DNA of 43,024 bases from PBB1 sp043738425 (GTDB lineage Bacteria > Pseudomonadota > Gammaproteobacteria > Burkholderiales > Burkholderiaceae_C). This document shows, in pieces, positions 31,276-39,615 of the stretch. Below the pieces are notes generated by a model. That model saw only the letters and a list, made by a program, of their open reading frames with translations, did no database searches and was not told the DNA's origin. Both the position numbers and the translations under genes were made by a program. Where the stretch lies: assembly GCA_043738425.1 (NCBI GenBank), contig JAYUGJ010000092.1, positions 1-43,024 of the forward strand, read 5' to 3'. Position 1 is the first letter of the stretch. The number at the start of each line of letters is the position of its first letter.

Positions 31276-32373
31276 ATGCCCTTCGCTACTGAACCGACTT
31301 ACGAACATGGCATGGCTCAGCCCACCTCGACGGCGGTGCTTTTGTGCAACCTGGGCACCCCTGACGCGCCGACTGCGGCCGCGTTGCGCCGCTACCTGAA
31401 AGAATTTTTAAGCGACCAGCGGGTGGTGGAAATTCCGCGTCTGGTGTGGTGGTTCATCTTGAACGGGATCATTCTTCGGGTCCGTCCCAAACAATCAGCC
31501 GCCAAGTACGCCACCGTGTGGACCGACCAAGGCTCGCCGCTGATGGTCTGGACCGAAAAGCAAGCTGCACTGCTGCAGGGCTATCTGGGCGAGCGCGGGC
31601 ACCTCGTGCAAGTGCGCCCCGCAATGCGCTACGGCTCACCGGCCATCGCCACCGTGCTGGACCAAATGCGCGCCGACGGCATCACCCGCGTGCTGGTGCT
31701 GCCGCTGTATCCGCAGTATTCCGGCCCGACCACCGCCAGCGTTTGCGATGCGGTTTACGCCTGGGCGCAACGCGCGCGCCGGCTTCCCGAATTTCGTTTT
31801 GTGAATCAGTACCACGACGACCCCGGCTACATCGGCGCACTGGCTACGCAGGTGAAAAATTTCTGGCAACACGCTGGAAAACCCGACCGTTTGGTGCTCA
31901 GCTTCCATGGCGTGCCGCGCCGCACGTTGCTGCTCGGTGACCCGTACCACTGTCAGTGCCTGAAGACCGCACGCTTGCTGGGTGAGCGCCTCAACCTGCC
32001 GGCAGATGCGCTGGTGGTGACGTTTCAAAGCCGCTTCGGCAAGGCCGAATGGCTGCAGCCTTACACCGAACCGACGCTGGTCGCGTTGGCCCAGCAAGGC
32101 GTCAAGCGGGTCGACATCATGTGCCCCGGTTTTCCGGCCGACTGCCTGGAAACACTGGAAGAAATCGCCCAAGAAGCGCGCTGCGCTTTTCTGGGTGCCG
32201 GTGGCAGTGAATTCCACTACCTGCCGTGCTTGAACGACCAGCACGAATGGATGGCGGCGCTGGCCGAAGTCGCGATGTCGCACATGCAGGGCTGGGATTG
32301 CTCGCCGCAGCCCGACACGCCGGCGTTGGCTGCGCAGCGCGAGCGCGCCAAAGCGTTGGGCGCAGCGCGCTGA
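31276..32373 (+). CDS. hemH: Ferrochelatase
   Basis: Inserts Fe2+ into protoporphyrin IX, the last step of protoheme synthesis. 365 residues. The start MPFATEPTYEHGMAQP at 31276 resembles the N-terminal extension of Burkholderia ferrochelatases, so it is preferred over the ATG at 31312. Motifs: LLCNLGTPDAPT (about 22-33), YLKEFLSDQRVVEIPR, LPLYPQYSGPTTAS, and LSFHGVPRR with the catalytic His211. CPGFPADCLETLEEI contains the second conserved acidic segment. The C-terminus is slightly extended. In Burkholderiales hemH commonly sits before hslR and grpE, as here. Confidence 0.96.
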   Translation: MPFATEPTYEHGMAQPTSTAVLLCNLGTPDAPTAAALRRYLKEFLSDQRVVEIPRLVWWFILNGIILRVRPKQSAAKYATVWTDQGSPLMVWTEKQAALLQGYLGERGHLVQVRPAMRYGSPAIATVLDQMRADGITRVLVLPLYPQYSGPTTASVCDAVYAWAQRARRLPEFRFVNQYHDDPGYIGALATQVKNFWQHAGKPDRLVLSFHGVPRRTLLLGDPYHCQCLKTARLLGERLNLPADALVVTFQSRFGKAEWLQPYTEPTLVALAQQGVKRVDIMCPGFPADCLETLEEIAQEARCAFLGAGGSEFHYLPCLNDQHEWMAALAEVAMSHMQGWDCSPQPDTPALAAQRERAKALGAAR

Positions 32374-32455
32374 GGCAGCGCTCGATACACGCACACACCG
32401 CAGCCGCCGCCCACCGCAGCAACCTCGCCCGCACCAACCCACCAAGGACTACCCA

Positions 32456-32848
32456 TTGAGAATCGACAAGTGGCTGTGGGCTGCGCGCTTTTATAAAACC
32501 CGCAGCCTGGCCACCGATGAAATCGGCAAAGGCCGGGTGCAAGTCAATGCGCAGGCGATCAAACCGTCGCGTGAATTGCGGGTCGGCGACCGGGTGGACC
32601 TGCGCCAGGGGCCGCTGCTGCGCACCATCGTCGTGGTGGCATTGAGCGATAAACGCGGCTCGGCACCCATCGCACAAGCGCTGTACAGCGAAACCGAGGA
32701 CAGCGTCGCGCTGCGCGAAAAAACCGCGCTGGCCCGGCGCGACGCGGCTGAGCCGTCGCTGTCCATCGAGCAAGGCCGACCCACCAAACGCGACCGCCGA
32801 CAGCTGGCCGACTGGAATCGCTGGAGCGCGTCCATCGACCGCGAGTAA
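32456..32848 (+). CDS. hslR: RNA-binding S4 domain heat-shock protein (Hsp15 type)
   Basis: Small RNA-binding protein related to Hsp15, which binds stalled 50S subunits carrying peptidyl-tRNA. 130 residues from a TTG start at 32456, with AAGGA eight bases upstream; no ATG or GTG fits. The S4 domain covers residues 1 to about 60 (MRIDKWLWAARFYKTRSLAT, KGRVQVNAQAIKPSRELRVG). The C-terminus is highly charged (PTKRDRRQLADWNRW), as in Hsp15. It follows hemH by 82 bases and precedes grpE, consistent with a stress role. Confidence 0.9.
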   Translation: MRIDKWLWAARFYKTRSLATDEIGKGRVQVNAQAIKPSRELRVGDRVDLRQGPLLRTIVVVALSDKRGSAPIAQALYSETEDSVALREKTALARRDAAEPSLSIEQGRPTKRDRRQLADWNRWSASIDRE

Positions 32849-32921
32849 GCCGATCAAGCCGGGTGAGGCGCCGCGGCCCCGCCCCGCCCCGCCGAGCGCG
32901 GTGCGCCGGCGTTTGAATGAA

Positions 32922-32953
32922 CCCCCTTGAAATGCAGGAGATCGGCGTCATGT
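32922..32953 (+). promoter_or_regulatory. Sigma-32 heat-shock promoter upstream of grpE
   Basis: CCCCCTTGAAA (-35, 32922-32932), a 13-base spacer, then CGTCATGT (-10, 32946-32953). The -35 matches the sigma-32 consensus CTTGAAA exactly, with the extra C-run. The -10 matches CCCCATNT at five of seven positions. The predicted start site is about 20 bases before the grpE ATG. Confidence 0.75.
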
Positions 32954-32980
32954 CGGTGTCCAAGAGGAGATTTGTTCCGT

Positions 32981-33532
32981 ATGAAACACAACGAACCCGA
33001 TCAAGCGCCATCGCGAATGGCACCTGAATCATCTGAATCGAACGACAGCACGCCGCTCCCCGAGGTGGAGTCGCCCGATATCGCCGCGCAGCTGGCCGAG
33101 CTGGAAATCAAACACGCAGAAGTGGCCGACGCCTACTTGCGATCCAAAGCCGAGGCCGAGAACATTCGCCGCCGCGCAGACGACGAAATTTCGAAGGCAC
33201 GCAAGTTCGCCGTCGAAGGGTTTGCCGAGAGCTTGCTGCCCGTCAAGGACAGCCTCGAAGCGGCGATTGCAATTCCCGCGGCAACACCCGAGCAACTGCT
33301 GGAAGGTGTGCACGCCACGCTGCGCCAGTTGGCAAGCGCGCTGGAGCGCAACCGCGTGATCGAAATCAACCCACAGGCCGGCCACAAGTTCGATCCGCAC
33401 CAGCACCAGGCGATCAGCGTAGTGCCAGCCGATCAAGACGCCAACACGGTGGTGATGGTGCTGCAAAAGGGCTACCTCATTGCGGACCGGGTGCTGCGCC
33501 CGGCGCTGGTCACCGTTACCGCACCAAGTTAA
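32981..33532 (+). CDS. grpE: Nucleotide exchange factor GrpE
   Basis: Co-chaperone that releases ADP from DnaK. 183 residues from ATG 32981, with AGAGGAG 11-12 bases upstream. A disordered acidic N-terminus precedes the long dimerisation coiled coil (about 35-75, AAQLAELEIKHAEVADAYLR) and RSKAEAENIRRRADDEISKA. The beta-wing domain has FDPHQHQAISVVP and VVMVLQKGYLIADRVLRPAL, both GrpE signatures. It sits between a sigma-32 promoter and dnaK. Confidence 0.96.
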   Translation: MKHNEPDQAPSRMAPESSESNDSTPLPEVESPDIAAQLAELEIKHAEVADAYLRSKAEAENIRRRADDEISKARKFAVEGFAESLLPVKDSLEAAIAIPAATPEQLLEGVHATLRQLASALERNRVIEINPQAGHKFDPHQHQAISVVPADQDANTVVMVLQKGYLIADRVLRPALVTVTAPS

Positions 33533-33584
33533 CCAGCACGGCACGCCGCCGCCTGACTGCATGCGCAGTTCACCGGCCATCGCA

Positions 33585-33613
33585 CTTGAAAAAGCGCGCG
33601 GCGTTCGCACCTT
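33585..33613 (+). promoter_or_regulatory. Weak candidate sigma-32 promoter upstream of dnaK
   Basis: An exact CTTGAAA at 33585-33591, then a 14-base spacer and CGCACCTT at 33606-33613, a poor match to CCCCATNT. It is placed about 40 bases before the dnaK ATG. The second element is weak, so it may be inactive or only a partial site. Confidence 0.3.
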
Positions 33614-33651
33614 GATCGCATAGACATTTTTAAATTCCAGGAGATTTCGAC

Positions 33652-35616
33652 ATGGCAAAAATCATTGGCATCGACCTCGGTACCACCAACTCGTGCGTCT
33701 CGATCATGGAAGGCAACACCACCAAGGTGATCGAAAACAGTGAAGGTGCGCGCACCACGCCATCCATCGTCGCCTACCAAGAAGGCGGCGAAATTTTGGT
33801 CGGTGCATCAGCCAAACGCCAGGCCGTGACCAACCCGAAGAACACGCTGTATGCGGTGAAGCGGCTGATCGGCCGCAAGTTCACCGAAAAAGAAGTGCAA
33901 AAAGACATCGACCTGATGCCCTACAAAATTGCCGCCGCCGACAACGGCGATGCATGGGTCGAGGTGCGCGGTCAGAAGATTGCGCCGCAGCAAGTCAGCG
34001 CTGAAATATTGCGCAAGATGAAGAAAACCGCTGAAGACTATCTCGGCGAGGCCGTCACCGAAGCGGTGATTACCGTGCCCGCGTATTTCAATGACGCGCA
34101 GCGCCAAGCCACCAAAGACGCCGGCCGCATTGCCGGGCTCGACGTCAAACGCATCATCAACGAGCCGACTGCCGCCGCGCTGGCATTCGGTCTCGACAAG
34201 AACGAAAAAGGCGACCGCAAGATTGCGGTGTACGACTTGGGCGGCGGCACGTTCGACGTGTCAATCATCGAGATTGCCGATGTCGACGGCGAAAAGCAGT
34301 TCGAGGTGCTGGCGACCAATGGCGACACGTTTTTGGGCGGCGAGGACTTCGACCAACGCGTCATCGAATACATCATTGCGGAGTTCAAGAAAGAACAAGG
34401 CGTCGACCTCGGCAAAGACGTACTGGCATTGCAGCGTTTGAAAGAAGCCGCTGAAAAAGCCAAGATCGAATTGTCGAATGGTGCGCAAACCGACATCAAC
34501 CTGCCGTACGTGACGGCCGATGCGTCGGGGCCGAAGCACTTGAATATCAAGCTCAGCCGTTCGAAACTGGAAGCGCTGGTTGATGACTTGATCGAGCGCA
34601 CGATTGCGCCCTGCCGCACCGCGATCAAGGATTCCGGCTTGAACGTCGCCGACATCCAGGACGTGATCTTGGTCGGTGGCATGACCCGCATGCCGAAGGT
34701 GCAAGAAAAGGTCAAGGAGTTCTTCGGCAAAGAGCCACGCAAAGACGTCAACCCCGACGAGGCCGTGGCCGTCGGTGCGGCGATTCAAGGCCAGGTGTTG
34801 GCGGGTGACCGCACCGACGTACTGCTGCTCGACGTGACCCCGCTCAGCTTGGGCATCGAAACGCTGGGTGGCGTGATGACCAAGATGATCAAAAAGAACA
34901 CCACGATCCCGACCAAGTTCGCCCAAACATTCAGCACGGCCGACGATAACCAGCCGGCGGTGACGATCAAGGTCTACCAGGGCGAGCGCGAAATGGCCTC
35001 AGGCAACAAAAGCCTGGGCGAATTCAACCTGGAAGGCATTGCGCCGGCAGCCCGTGGCACGCCGCAAATTGAGGTCAGCTTCGACATCGACGCCAACGGC
35101 ATCTTGCACGTAGGCGCGAAAGACAAGGGCACCGGCAAAGAAAACAAAATCACCATCAAAGCCAACTCGGGTTTGAGCGAGGCCGAGATCCAGCAAATGG
35201 TCAAGGACGCCGAGCTGAATGCCGAAGAAGACAAAAAGAAGCTGGGGCTGATTCAGGCGCGCAATTCAGCCGATGCGATGGTTCACAGTGTGAAAAAGAG
35301 CCTGGCCGAACACGGCTCCAAGCTCGACGCGGGTGAAAAAGAAGCGATCGAAGCCGCACTGAAAGACTGCGAAGAGGCTTTGAAGGGCGATGACCACGCG
35401 GCGATTGAAGCCAAGACCGAAGCACTGATGACGGCGAGCCAAAAACTCGGCGAGAAGGTGTACGCCGAGTCGCAAGCGGCAAGTGCCGCAGCAGCGGCCT
35501 CAGCCGGCGATGCGGGCGCAGGCGCAGCGGCACAATCAGGCGATGCGCCGGCAAGCAAGCCGGTCGATGACAACGTGGTGGATGCCGAATTCACCGAAGT
35601 CAAAGAGAAGAAGTGA
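33652..35616 (+). CDS. dnaK: Molecular chaperone DnaK (Hsp70)
   Basis: ATP-dependent Hsp70 chaperone. 654 residues with the full layout. The ATPase domain (about 1-385) has IGIDLGTTNSCVSIMEG, VPAYFNDAQRQATKDAGRI, IAVYDLGGGTFDVSIIEI and VILVGGMTRMPKVQ. The linker DVLLLDVTPLSLGIET is followed by the substrate-binding domain (about 390-600) and a Gly/Ala-rich tail ending DAEFTEVKEKK. The ATG at 33652 has CAGGAG eight bases upstream. It follows grpE after 119 bases and is followed by dnaJ. Confidence 0.99.
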   Translation: MAKIIGIDLGTTNSCVSIMEGNTTKVIENSEGARTTPSIVAYQEGGEILVGASAKRQAVTNPKNTLYAVKRLIGRKFTEKEVQKDIDLMPYKIAAADNGDAWVEVRGQKIAPQQVSAEILRKMKKTAEDYLGEAVTEAVITVPAYFNDAQRQATKDAGRIAGLDVKRIINEPTAAALAFGLDKNEKGDRKIAVYDLGGGTFDVSIIEIADVDGEKQFEVLATNGDTFLGGEDFDQRVIEYIIAEFKKEQGVDLGKDVLALQRLKEAAEKAKIELSNGAQTDINLPYVTADASGPKHLNIKLSRSKLEALVDDLIERTIAPCRTAIKDSGLNVADIQDVILVGGMTRMPKVQEKVKEFFGKEPRKDVNPDEAVAVGAAIQGQVLAGDRTDVLLLDVTPLSLGIETLGGVMTKMIKKNTTIPTKFAQTFSTADDNQPAVTIKVYQGEREMASGNKSLGEFNLEGIAPAARGTPQIEVSFDIDANGILHVGAKDKGTGKENKITIKANSGLSEAEIQQMVKDAELNAEEDKKKLGLIQARNSADAMVHSVKKSLAEHGSKLDAGEKEAIEAALKDCEEALKGDDHAAIEAKTEALMTASQKLGEKVYAESQAASAAAAASAGDAGAGAAAQSGDAPASKPVDDNVVDAEFTEVKEKK

Positions 35617-35626
35617 CTCGACTCCG

Positions 35627-35737
35627 ATGACGTACACCGCGCTGGTTCACCCCAGCGCCCGCGCCGCGTACGGTCCGCTCGATTTTTTATCGACAGCCGA
35701 CGCGGCGCACCCGTTTTATTTGAACGCTGCGGCGTGA
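35627..35737 (+). CDS. Possible 36-residue small ORF between dnaK and dnaJ
   Basis: Open frame from ATG 35627 to a TGA at 35737 (MTYTALVHPSARAAYGPLDF and onward). The first half has GC-rich third positions like its neighbours. There is no convincing Shine-Dalgarno and no recognisable motif. It may simply be the dnaK-dnaJ spacer. Confidence 0.2.
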   Translation: MTYTALVHPSARAAYGPLDFLSTADAAHPFYLNAAA

Positions 35738-35748
35738 CGGAACCCTAG

Positions 35749-36906
35749 ATGGCAAAGCGCGATTACTACGAAACACTCGGCGTGGCAAAGAACGCGACCG
35801 ATGAAGACATCAAAAAGTCTTATCGCAAACTGGCGATGAAGTACCACCCCGACCGCAACCAGGGTGACGGCGCAAAGAAGGCGGAAGAACAATTTAAAGA
35901 GGCCAAAGAGGCCTACGAAATGCTGTCGGATCCGCAAAAGCGGGCCGCGTACAACCAGTACGGCCACGCTGGCGTTGACCCGAATATGGGCGGCGGATTC
36001 CGCCCCGGTGCGGGTGGCGACGGCATGGGTGGTTTTGCTGAAGCCTTCGGCGACATCTTCGGTGACATCTTCGGCCAAGGCGGTGCTGCCGGTGGCCAGC
36101 GCCGCAGCGGCGGGCAGCAGGTGTTTCGCGGCAGCGATTTGTCGTATGCGCTGGAGATCACGCTTGAAGAAGCGGCCGGCGGCAAAGAAACGCAAATTCG
36201 CATTCCGTCCTACGAAAGCTGCGACACCTGCCACGGCACCGGTGCGAAGCCCGGCACGCAGCCGAAGGTGTGTGGCAGCTGCAATGGCTCGGGTGCGGTC
36301 ACGATGCGGCAAGGTTTTTTCAGCATCCAGCAAACCTGCCGGACCTGCCGCGGCACCGGCAAAGTGATCCCCGAGCCGTGCGCCACCTGCCACGGCCAGG
36401 GTCGCATCAAGAAAAACAAGACCCTCGAAGTCAAGATTCCCGCCGGCATCAACGAAGGCATGCGCATTCGATCGGCCGGAAATGGCGAGCCGGGATCGAA
36501 CGGCGGCCCGTCGGGCGATCTGTACATCGAAATCCGCGTCAAGCAGCATGAGATTTTCGAGCGCGACGGCGACGACCTGCACTGCACCGCACCGGTAAGC
36601 ATCGTGACCGCAGCACTCGGCGGTCAAATTCAAGTACCCACGCTGAGCGGTAAAGCCGAGATCGAATTGCCCGAGGGAACCCAGCACGGCAAAACATTCC
36701 GTTTGCGCGGCAAGGGAATCAAGGGCCTGCGCTCGAGCTACCCAGGCGACTTGTATTGCCACGTCACGGTGGAAACGCCGATCAAGCTGACCGACACGCA
36801 GCGCAAGCTGCTGACCGATTTGGATGAGTCGTTTCAAAAAGGCGGCGACAAACATTCGCCCAATTCAAAAACCTGGTCAGACCGGGTGAAAGACCTGTTC
36901 AAGTAA
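35749..36906 (+). CDS. dnaJ: Chaperone protein DnaJ (Hsp40)
   Basis: Type I J-protein that delivers clients to DnaK and stimulates its ATPase. 385 residues. The J domain (1-70) carries HPD at 33-35 (KYHPDRNQ). A Gly-rich region (about 80-120) contains GDIFGDIFGQGG. The zinc domain (about 150-225) has all four CxxCxGxG repeats: CDTCHGTG, CGSCNGSG, CRTCRGTG and CATCHGQG. The C-terminal client-binding domain includes QHGKTFRLRGKGIKGLRSS. ATG at 35749 follows a TAG codon. It is the third gene of the heat-shock cluster. Confidence 0.98.
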   Translation: MAKRDYYETLGVAKNATDEDIKKSYRKLAMKYHPDRNQGDGAKKAEEQFKEAKEAYEMLSDPQKRAAYNQYGHAGVDPNMGGGFRPGAGGDGMGGFAEAFGDIFGDIFGQGGAAGGQRRSGGQQVFRGSDLSYALEITLEEAAGGKETQIRIPSYESCDTCHGTGAKPGTQPKVCGSCNGSGAVTMRQGFFSIQQTCRTCRGTGKVIPEPCATCHGQGRIKKNKTLEVKIPAGINEGMRIRSAGNGEPGSNGGPSGDLYIEIRVKQHEIFERDGDDLHCTAPVSIVTAALGGQIQVPTLSGKAEIELPEGTQHGKTFRLRGKGIKGLRSSYPGDLYCHVTVETPIKLTDTQRKLLTDLDESFQKGGDKHSPNSKTWSDRVKDLFK

Positions 36907-36909
36907 GCG

Positions 36910-36925
36910 CGCCAGTTCACTGGCG
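36910..36925. other. Hairpin downstream of dnaJ
   Basis: CGCCAG-TTCA-CTGGCG, a perfect 6-bp stem four bases after the dnaJ stop. No T-tract follows on either strand, so terminator activity is uncertain. Confidence 0.4.
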
Positions 36926-36951
36926 GCCACGGCGACTCGACTTTGCGTTGA

Positions 36952-36991
36952 GTGTCGGTAGTCGCTGTGTCGGTATGGCGCGGTGTCGGTA
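36952..36991. repeat. Three short direct repeats between dnaJ and crcB
   Basis: GTGTCGGTA at 36952, 36967 and 36983, the last two extended by TGGC, followed by a degenerate CTCGGTACC. The spacing of 15-16 bases is fairly regular. It lies between the convergent ends of dnaJ and crcB. Confidence 0.6.
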
Positions 36992-37009
36992 TGGCAATAT
37001 CTCGGTACC

Positions 37010-37399
37010 TCACGCCAGCAGCAGCTTGGCAAGGCGAAAACCGACCGCGCAGCATGCCAGCGCACCGACCACGTGGGCAACGCTGTGTGCCAACGCCCAC
37101 GCCACGTCGCCGCGCTGCAGCAGAGTCAACGACTCGCCGCTGAATGCCGAAAAAGTAGTCAACCCACCGAGGAAGCCGGTCACCAGCAGCAGGCGCAACG
37201 TGTCGTTCGGTGACCGAACAAACCACGCCAGTGCGACACCGATCAACAAGCCGCCAACGCAGTTGACCACCAAGGTGCCGAGCGGAAACACGGCCCAGCG
37301 CTGACTTAACCAAAGTTGTACGGCCCAACGCAGCACACCGCCGCACGCCGAACCGAGCGCCACCGCAGCGAGGTGGATCCAGGTCACGCCGACGCTCAT
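37010..37399 (-). CDS. crcB: Fluoride efflux channel CrcB (FluC)
   Basis: Small inner-membrane fluoride channel that works as an antiparallel dimer and relieves fluoride toxicity. 129 residues with four predicted helices at about 9-28, 38-60, 68-88 and 100-122. Signatures are GGVLRWAVQ, PLGTLVVNCVGGLLIG and LVTGFLGGLTTFSAFSGES; the Asn in VNCVG and the Phe pair in TTFSAFS line the fluoride path. The ATG at 37399 overlaps the moaE stop (ATGA), so it is probably translated from the molybdopterin transcript. No fluoride riboswitch could be recognised, and none has room in this overlap. Confidence 0.93.
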   Translation of the reverse strand: MSVGVTWIHLAAVALGSACGGVLRWAVQLWLSQRWAVFPLGTLVVNCVGGLLIGVALAWFVRSPNDTLRLLLVTGFLGGLTTFSAFSGESLTLLQRGDVAWALAHSVAHVVGALACCAVGFRLAKLLLA

Positions 37400-37917
37400 C
37401 GGCAGCGCTCACCATTGGGGTCAGGTGTAAAGGACTGCCAGCGTGCCATCGCCGCATCGTCGCTGACACGCGCATCGACCCACCGCGCACCGTTTGCGGT
37501 GGTTTCTTTTTTCCAGAACGGTGCCTGGGTTTTCAGGTAATCCATCAAAAACTCGCAGGCCTGGAATGCCGTACCGCGGTGCGCGGCCGCAACCGCCACC
37601 AGCACGATTTGTTCGGCTGGCTGCAGCATGCCGATGCGGTGGATGACGCGCACGCCGCGAATATCGAACCGCACTCGGGCGGCGGCGATCATCGATTCGA
37701 TCGACCGTTCGGTCATGCCGGGATAGTGCTCGAGCTCCATGGCCCGGATGCCGCTGCCATCGTGGTGGTCACGTACGCAGCCTACGAAGGCGGCAACTGC
37801 ACCCACACCCGCGTCGACAGCACGCAATGCCGCCACCTCGGTGCTGAGGTCGAAATCAGCGCTTTGAACGGTGACGTGGGTGGTGGTGACCTGGACGGAC
37901 ATGGGGCGGTAGTTCAT
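37396..37917 (-). CDS. moaE: Molybdopterin synthase catalytic subunit MoaE
   Basis: Large subunit of molybdopterin synthase; it transfers sulfur from MoaD thiocarboxylate to precursor Z (cPMP). 173 residues from ATG 37917; MSVQVTTTH, five codons later, is an alternative. Conserved features are GAVAAFVGCVRDHHDG, LEHYPGMTERSIESM, RVIHRIGML and AAHRGTAFQACEFLMDYLKT with the active-site Lys, then PFWKKE. There is 160-base spacing to moaD, filled by an inverted repeat, unlike the tight overlaps elsewhere in the cluster. It overlaps crcB by ATGA. Confidence 0.95.
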   Translation of the reverse strand: MNYRPMSVQVTTTHVTVQSADFDLSTEVAALRAVDAGVGAVAAFVGCVRDHHDGSGIRAMELEHYPGMTERSIESMIAAARVRFDIRGVRVIHRIGMLQPAEQIVLVAVAAAHRGTAFQACEFLMDYLKTQAPFWKKETTANGARWVDARVSDDAAMARWQSFTPDPNGERCR

Positions 37918-37941
37918 TCGAGTGGTTGCGCTGCCACTGCA

Positions 37942-38056
37942 GCCCTCACCCTCACCCGCTCGCGGAGGAAGAGGGAATCAAGTGCTCGCCTCTCCCCAGC
38001 ACAGAGCCAACCAGGCATTTCTGCCTCTTTCCCTGAGCGAGGGCTGGGGTGAGGGC
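37942..38056. repeat. Intergenic inverted-repeat element between moaD and moaE
   Basis: The left arm (about 37942-37966) begins GCCCTCACCCTCACCCGCTC and the right arm (about 38031-38056) ends GAGCGAGGGCTGGGGTGAGG before GC. They are imperfect inverted copies about 65 bases apart. The CCCTCACCC...GGGTGAGGG ends resemble dispersed intergenic repeats common in proteobacteria. The whole 37918-38077 gap has no gene. Confidence 0.7.
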
Positions 38057-38077
38057 CTCGCCCAACACTCACCAAGA

Positions 38078-38329
38078 TCACCCCCCGGTGACCGGCGGGA
38101 AAAACGCCAACTCAGCGCCCTCCACCACCACCGCGAATTCGTCGCACAGCGTCTGGCTCAACGCTGTGCGCAGCAGCCGGCTGCGCGCGAGCGCTGCGGC
38201 ATGATTGGCGTCACTTGCAATCAACCAATCGCGCACCTGGCCGACTGTCGATTGGGCCGGCACATCCACCGCTTCACCGCTGCCGAGCGCCTCGCGTGTG
38301 GATGCAAAGTAACGCACTTGAATCTTCAC
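38078..38329 (-). CDS. moaD: Molybdopterin synthase sulfur carrier subunit MoaD
   Basis: Small ubiquitin-like subunit whose C-terminal Gly-Gly is thiocarboxylated and donates sulfur in molybdopterin synthesis. 83 residues from a GTG at 38329 that overlaps the moeA stop (GTGA). The start VKIQVRYFASTREALG and the C-terminus FAVVVEGAELAFFPPVTGG are diagnostic; the final GG is intact. Its partner MoaE is 160 bases downstream on the same strand. Confidence 0.93.
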   Translation of the reverse strand: MKIQVRYFASTREALGSGEAVDVPAQSTVGQVRDWLIASDANHAAALARSRLLRTALSQTLCDEFAVVVEGAELAFFPPVTGG

Positions 38330-39615
38330 GACAGCAACTCGGAGAACGCCACGTAGCGCACCAGGTCGCCGGTTTGAATGGCCACACCGGCCGGGTTGTC
38401 GACGATGCCGTCGCCCCACACCGCGGAGGTCAGCACGCCCGAGCCCTGGTTGCCGTACAAATCGAGACCGCCTTGCGCATTGCGGCGCACCCGCAAAAAT
38501 TCACGCCGTTGGTCGGCGCGCGGCCAGCTGAAATGCGCCGGCAACCACACGCCGCGCGGCTGCACATCGACCACGCCCTGCAACCGCAGCAACACCGGCC
38601 GCACCACCAACAAAAACGTGATGAAGCTCGACACCGGGTTGCCGGGCAGACCAATGAAATGCGCCGCGTTACCCGCATCTGGCGTAGCAGGGGCCGCGTT
38701 GATGACGCCGGCACGCCGCACTTCGCCAAAGGCCAGCGGCTTGCCCGGCTTGATGGCGAGCTGCCACACATCGAGCCTGCCCTCCGCAATGACTGCAGGT
38801 TTCACATGGTCTTCTTCACCGACCGACACACCGCCGCTGGTGACGATCAGATCGTGGTCGCGCGCGGCACGGCGCAATGCGTCGCGGGTCGCGTTCAGTT
38901 GGTCGGGCACGCTGCCGAAGTCGGTGCACTCGCAGCCCAGCGATTGGATCAAGGCGCGCAGCATGAATCGGTTGGAGTTGTAGATTGCGCCCGGCGGCAT
39001 CTGCTCGGGCAACACCTCGCCGGGCATTACCAACTCATCGCCGGTAGAAAACAACGCCACCCGCGGCCTGCGCGCCACCGACAGCGTGGCTGCACCTACC
39101 GAAGCCGCCATGCCGAGTGCCTGTGGCGTCAGACGCGTGCCAGCGTGCAGCACCACCGCGCCGGCTTGTACGTCTTCACCGCGCCGGCGAATCGCCAGAC
39201 CGGGTTTCGGCACCGCGCCGATACGCACCAGGTTGCCGTCGAGCGCGGTGCACTGCTCTTGCATCACCACCGCGTCGGCACCCGACGGTATGTGCGCACC
39301 AGTGAATATGCGCGCCGCCGTGCCCGGCACGAGCGGTTGGCCGATCACGCCGGCTGGAATGCGCTGGCTGATCGGCAATACGCAGTCTACGGCCGGCACA
39401 TCCGCTGCAGCCATGGCGTAGCCGTCCATTGCGGAGTTGTCGGCCGGCGGCACATCGACCAGCGATTGCACACTGCACGCCAGCACGCGACCCAATGCGT
39501 CGAAGGTGGAAACCTGCTGCGCGTGGGCCGCGACCGGCGGCTGCACTGCGTGCATCAAACGCACCAGTGCGTCGTCGAGGCTGAGCAGCGGCGCGCGCGG
39601 TGCCATCGCGCTCAC
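38326..39615 (-). CDS. moeA: Molybdopterin molybdenumtransferase MoeA
   Basis: Inserts molybdate into adenylylated molybdopterin to make molybdenum cofactor. 429 residues from a GTG at 39615 that overlaps the thrC stop (GTGA); ATG 39606 (MAPRAPLLSLDDAL) is an alternative. Motifs are VDVPPADNSAMDGYAM (about 54-69), GTAARIFTGAHIPSGADAVV, the MoCF-domain stretch VALFSTGDEL, VTSGGVSVGEEDHV, and FIGLPGNPVSSFITFLLV. All are typical of MoeA. moaD follows immediately with a GTGA overlap. Confidence 0.95.
   Translation of the reverse strand: MSAMAPRAPLLSLDDALVRLMHAVQPPVAAHAQQVSTFDALGRVLACSVQSLVDVPPADNSAMDGYAMAAADVPAVDCVLPISQRIPAGVIGQPLVPGTAARIFTGAHIPSGADAVVMQEQCTALDGNLVRIGAVPKPGLAIRRRGEDVQAGAVVLHAGTRLTPQALGMAASVGAATLSVARRPRVALFSTGDELVMPGEVLPEQMPPGAIYNSNRFMLRALIQSLGCECTDFGSVPDQLNATRDALRRAARDHDLIVTSGGVSVGEEDHVKPAVIAEGRLDVWQLAIKPGKPLAFGEVRRAGVINAAPATPDAGNAAHFIGLPGNPVSSFITFLLVVRPVLLRLQGVVDVQPRGVWLPAHFSWPRADQRREFLRVRRNAQGGLDLYGNQGSGVLTSAVWGDGIVDNPAGVAIQTGDLVRYVAFSELLS

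Noticed and set aside
33533..33651. CIRCE operator for HrcA before dnaK
   Set aside because: No TTAGCACTC / GAGTGCTAA pair is present in this spacer or before grpE.
37400..37460. Fluoride riboswitch for crcB
   Set aside because: The upstream sequence is moaE coding sequence, and no fluoride-aptamer consensus could be recognised.
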